Source: Streptococcus suis (GTDB taxonomy: Bacteria > Bacillota > Bacilli > Lactobacillales > Streptococcaceae). From it: 64,000 bases of DNA. The position numbers and the translations under genes are program-made. This document shows positions 61,698 through 64,000 of this stretch, one piece after another. Under the pieces are notes generated by a model, which was given only the letters and a program-made list of their open reading frames with translations, searched no databases and had not been told where the DNA came from. Numbering within the stretch: position 1 is the first letter of the stretch; the number at the start of each line of letters is the position of its first letter. The DNA is taken from assembly GCF_019794555.1 (NCBI RefSeq), contig NZ_JAIMEP010000001.1:62001-126000 (forward strand). The letters run 5' to 3'.

Positions 61698-64000
61698 ATG
61701 GTATCTGTTTTTAATAAATTAACTCCAAAAAATGACATTGAAATTGATGAGTCACAATTTAATGCTATGAATTTTATTATGTCTGAAAAAGACATTAAAA
61801 ACGTTGCTATATCAGGAAATTATGGCTCAGGAAAAAGTAGTTTTATAGAGACATATAAAACCAAAAATAAGAATTTTAATCCTATACATATTTCTCTATC
61901 CCATTTTAGTAGAGAAGACGAAACCGAGATTTCTGATAAGCAGGTAAATGTCCTGGAAGGAAAGATTATCAATCAATTGCTTCATAGGATTAGTCCCGAA
62001 GATGTTCCTTTGACCATTTTTAAATCAAAACAGAATCCTAGTAACGATAGTATTAGGTTGTGGACAGTAAAATTAATTATTTTTATAACAGCTTTATTGT
62101 TTTTAATAAATTATAGCAACATTGCTATCACTTTAGTATCTGCTTTTCCATGGCTCCCAAAAATTGGAGCTTTAGTTCGATTGATTGCCTATCTTGCAAT
62201 TTTTTGTGTTTCTGGAAATATAATCTATCAACTAGTTAATCTGCAGTTCCATCAAAAACTTTTTCGAAATATTTCATTCAAGGGTGGAGTAGTTTCGGGT
62301 CAAATAGAGGTGTTTCAAAACACTGACGTTTCATATTTTGATAAATATTTAGATGATGTATTATACCTATTTGAAAACTGTCAGAGTAACGTTGTGATTT
62401 TTGAAGATATTGATAGGTTTGAGACTAATTTGATTTTTGAAAAATTACGTGAAATCAACACACTAGTCAATAGTAAAAAGAAAAGTGGTGAGAAACTCTT
62501 ATTTATATATCTTATCAAAGATGATATGTTTATTTCTAAAGAACGAACTAAGTTCTTTGACTTTATTATTCCAATAATACCTGTGATTACTTCATCTAAT
62601 GCAGGAGAACGGTTCACAAAAATTTTGAATGAGATGAATCTTGAAGTAGAGTTGGATAAAAAGTTTCTCCAAAAGATTTCTATTTATATAGATGAGATGC
62701 GTCTGGCATATAATATTTGTAATGAGTTCGTTTTTTATCGTTCGGTATTATCTGATAGGGAAAATCCTAATAAATTACAACTTGACGATGAGAAATTATT
62801 TTCAATGGTTGTTTATAAAAACATATTCCCGAAAGATTTTTCTTGCTTACAGATGGATTCGGGTTTGGTGTATAAAGTTATACAAGAAGCTAACAATTTA
62901 AGGCAACCTAAAATAAAGGCATTGAGGCAGGAAGTATCGGAACTCGAGAATAGAATTATAGATGCCGAGCAAGAGTTTGCGAAAAGTAAATTAGAGTTAT
63001 ATTCTATATTTTTAAAGATACCAGAAGGACGAGGAGCGCTTAGGGTTAATGGAAAATTAGAGAGCGAATTTACAAGCAGGTTGGATTTTATTGAAGAATT
63101 AAGCAAGGATGGGGTAGAAATAAAATCCACATTACCAAATTCTGGTTCATATTATGATAAAGCAGAGAGTTTTGAGGATATTATTCCTGTAGATGATATA
63201 GAATTCCAAAATAGGCTCAAAAAACTAGAAGATAGAGAGAAAATTCATGTCTTAAATAATGACCTTGAACAGATTCGTAATGAGTTGAGTAAGGTTTCAT
63301 CTATGAAAATAGCTCAGCTTTTGGAACGTTCTGCTTTTGATGAAATTTGTTCGCAAGATGAGTTTAAATATCTACAAAATGACAAAAAACTTTCGATGAT
63401 AATGTTCTTGGTTAAAAATGGTTATATTGATGAAGGCTATTCAGATTATATTACCTACTTCTATCCGAATAGTTTGAAAAAAGAAGATCATGAATTTCTT
63501 ATGGCAGTTCAAGGAGAGAAGATATTGGACGAAGATTACACTTTGGTGGAAATATCTGAAGTTTATGATCGATTGGATGATTCATATTTTGAACATGACT
63601 CAATATTGAATTTTGATCTATTAAAATACACTTTAACGGAAGGGACGAGTTTAGAGAGAATTACCAAATACTTGTCTGTGGAGCGATACAATTTTTTAAA
63701 TAGATTTCTTCAAAACAGCTCTATTGGTACAGAGTATCATATTGCTTTAATTATTGAGCTTATAAGACACAATCAAGAAACATTAAAAAGAATATTTTTA
63801 TCAGATAATATTGTGGGTAAGGATAAAGTTTATATCTGTAATATACTATTATCATCGATTAATCTAAAAATATACGATATTGAATCTAAATTTAAAGAAG
63901 TTTTAATTTCATTCATTGAAGATAATTGGAAAGTTATTAACGATGGTTTGGATAATTTTAGCGAGCCGTCAAGAGTAAACATTTCTCAAGTTCAAGATAA
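61698..64000 (+). CDS. KAP/YobI-like membrane P-loop NTPase, partial
   Basis: The frame is open from ATG 61698 (AAAAGGAG 7 bases upstream) to the window edge, at least 767 residues without a stop. Walker A is GNYGSGKSS from residue 40 and Walker B VVIFEDIDRF near 232. Between them lie two or more membrane helices (VKLIIFITALLFLINYS, then LVRLIAYLAIFCVSGNIIY; about 125-180), the insertion pattern of KAP and YobI-type NTPases. A charged coiled-coil stretch (KALRQEVSELENRIIDAEQE) follows near 410. The C-terminus is outside the window. Some KAP NTPases are linked to antiphage defence; the role here is unknown. Confidence 0.75.
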   Translation, partial: MVSVFNKLTPKNDIEIDESQFNAMNFIMSEKDIKNVAISGNYGSGKSSFIETYKTKNKNFNPIHISLSHFSREDETEISDKQVNVLEGKIINQLLHRISPEDVPLTIFKSKQNPSNDSIRLWTVKLIIFITALLFLINYSNIAITLVSAFPWLPKIGALVRLIAYLAIFCVSGNIIYQLVNLQFHQKLFRNISFKGGVVSGQIEVFQNTDVSYFDKYLDDVLYLFENCQSNVVIFEDIDRFETNLIFEKLREINTLVNSKKKSGEKLLFIYLIKDDMFISKERTKFFDFIIPIIPVITSSNAGERFTKILNEMNLEVELDKKFLQKISIYIDEMRLAYNICNEFVFYRSVLSDRENPNKLQLDDEKLFSMVVYKNIFPKDFSCLQMDSGLVYKVIQEANNLRQPKIKALRQEVSELENRIIDAEQEFAKSKLELYSIFLKIPEGRGALRVNGKLESEFTSRLDFIEELSKDGVEIKSTLPNSGSYYDKAESFEDIIPVDDIEFQNRLKKLEDREKIHVLNNDLEQIRNELSKVSSMKIAQLLERSAFDEICSQDEFKYLQNDKKLSMIMFLVKNGYIDEGYSDYITYFYPNSLKKEDHEFLMAVQGEKILDEDYTLVEISEVYDRLDDSYFEHDSILNFDLLKYTLTEGTSLERITKYLSVERYNFLNRFLQNSSIGTEYHIALIIELIRHNQETLKRIFLSDNIVGKDKVYICNILLSSINLKIYDIESKFKEVLISFIEDNWKVINDGLDNFSEPSRVNISQVQD

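Noticed and set aside
62381-62901. Small ORFs on both strands within the last gene
   Set aside because: They overlap the long open frame from 61698, which has clear Walker motifs and runs to the window edge; the small ones lack binding sites and family features.

Overview
The window reads as a chromosomal segment of Streptococcus, most probably Streptococcus suis. The gene order ybeY-dgkA-era-...-mutM-coaE-pmrA-rpmG-secG-rnr-smpB-...-tehB is the streptococcal block I know from pneumococcus. BOX-type repeats carry the pneumococcal termini, and the wzg-wzd-wze-wzh head of the capsule locus has streptococcal architecture. The species call is inference from family knowledge; no database was searched.

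Layout. 0.4-6 kb: housekeeping genes (pyrH, frr, cvfB, a ketopantoate reductase, a DUF1801 gene, yozE, phoH) and a decayed acetyltransferase. 6-8.9 kb, minus strand: the ferrous iron operon feoA-feoB plus a 47-residue Cys-rich membrane protein. 9-9.9 kb: a tRNA-Thr with an integrase relic abutting it, a broken small ORF and a BOX-like repeat. 9.9-13.4 kb: a heterodimeric ABC exporter. 13.8-17.3 kb: an envelope-stress cluster (two GlsB-like proteins, AmaP, DUF2273, two Asp23 proteins, CsbD) followed by a BusR-like GntR/RCK_C regulator. 18-20 kb: hairpin-rich repeats and an internally deleted IS110-family element that truncates an RpiR-type regulator. 20-30 kb: the conserved ybeY-smpB block, interrupted between era and mutM by repeats and three accessory genes. 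30-36.7 kb: BOX-like repeats around a hicAB pair with a broken toxin, an alcohol dehydrogenase under a MerR-type promoter, tehB, a copper ATPase under cop boxes, and tpx. 36.7-41.6 kb: a candidate small RNA, a small possible immunity gene, and an ABC transporter with a very large permease.

41.9-61.4 kb is a Wzx/Wzy-dependent capsule locus. CpsA-D regulate, export and attach the polymer. CpsE loads the first sugar-phosphate and CpsF probably adds rhamnose. A fused reductase-cytidylyltransferase and a LicD transferase probably make and attach a CDP-activated polyol phosphate. Three further glycosyltransferases, an acyltransferase, Wzy and Wzx complete the unit. An IS66-family element with a frameshifted transposase separates these genes from a UDP-glucose dehydrogenase that carries an N-terminal Cro/C1-type HTH domain. 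The window ends inside a membrane-spanning KAP/YobI-like P-loop NTPase.

The most unusual items are the HTH-dehydrogenase fusion, the reductase-cytidylyltransferase fusion with LicD, a possible kissing-loop terminator ahead of cvfB, the BusR-like regulator beside a stress cluster whose promoter carries GTGACA repeats, and the NTPase at the right edge.
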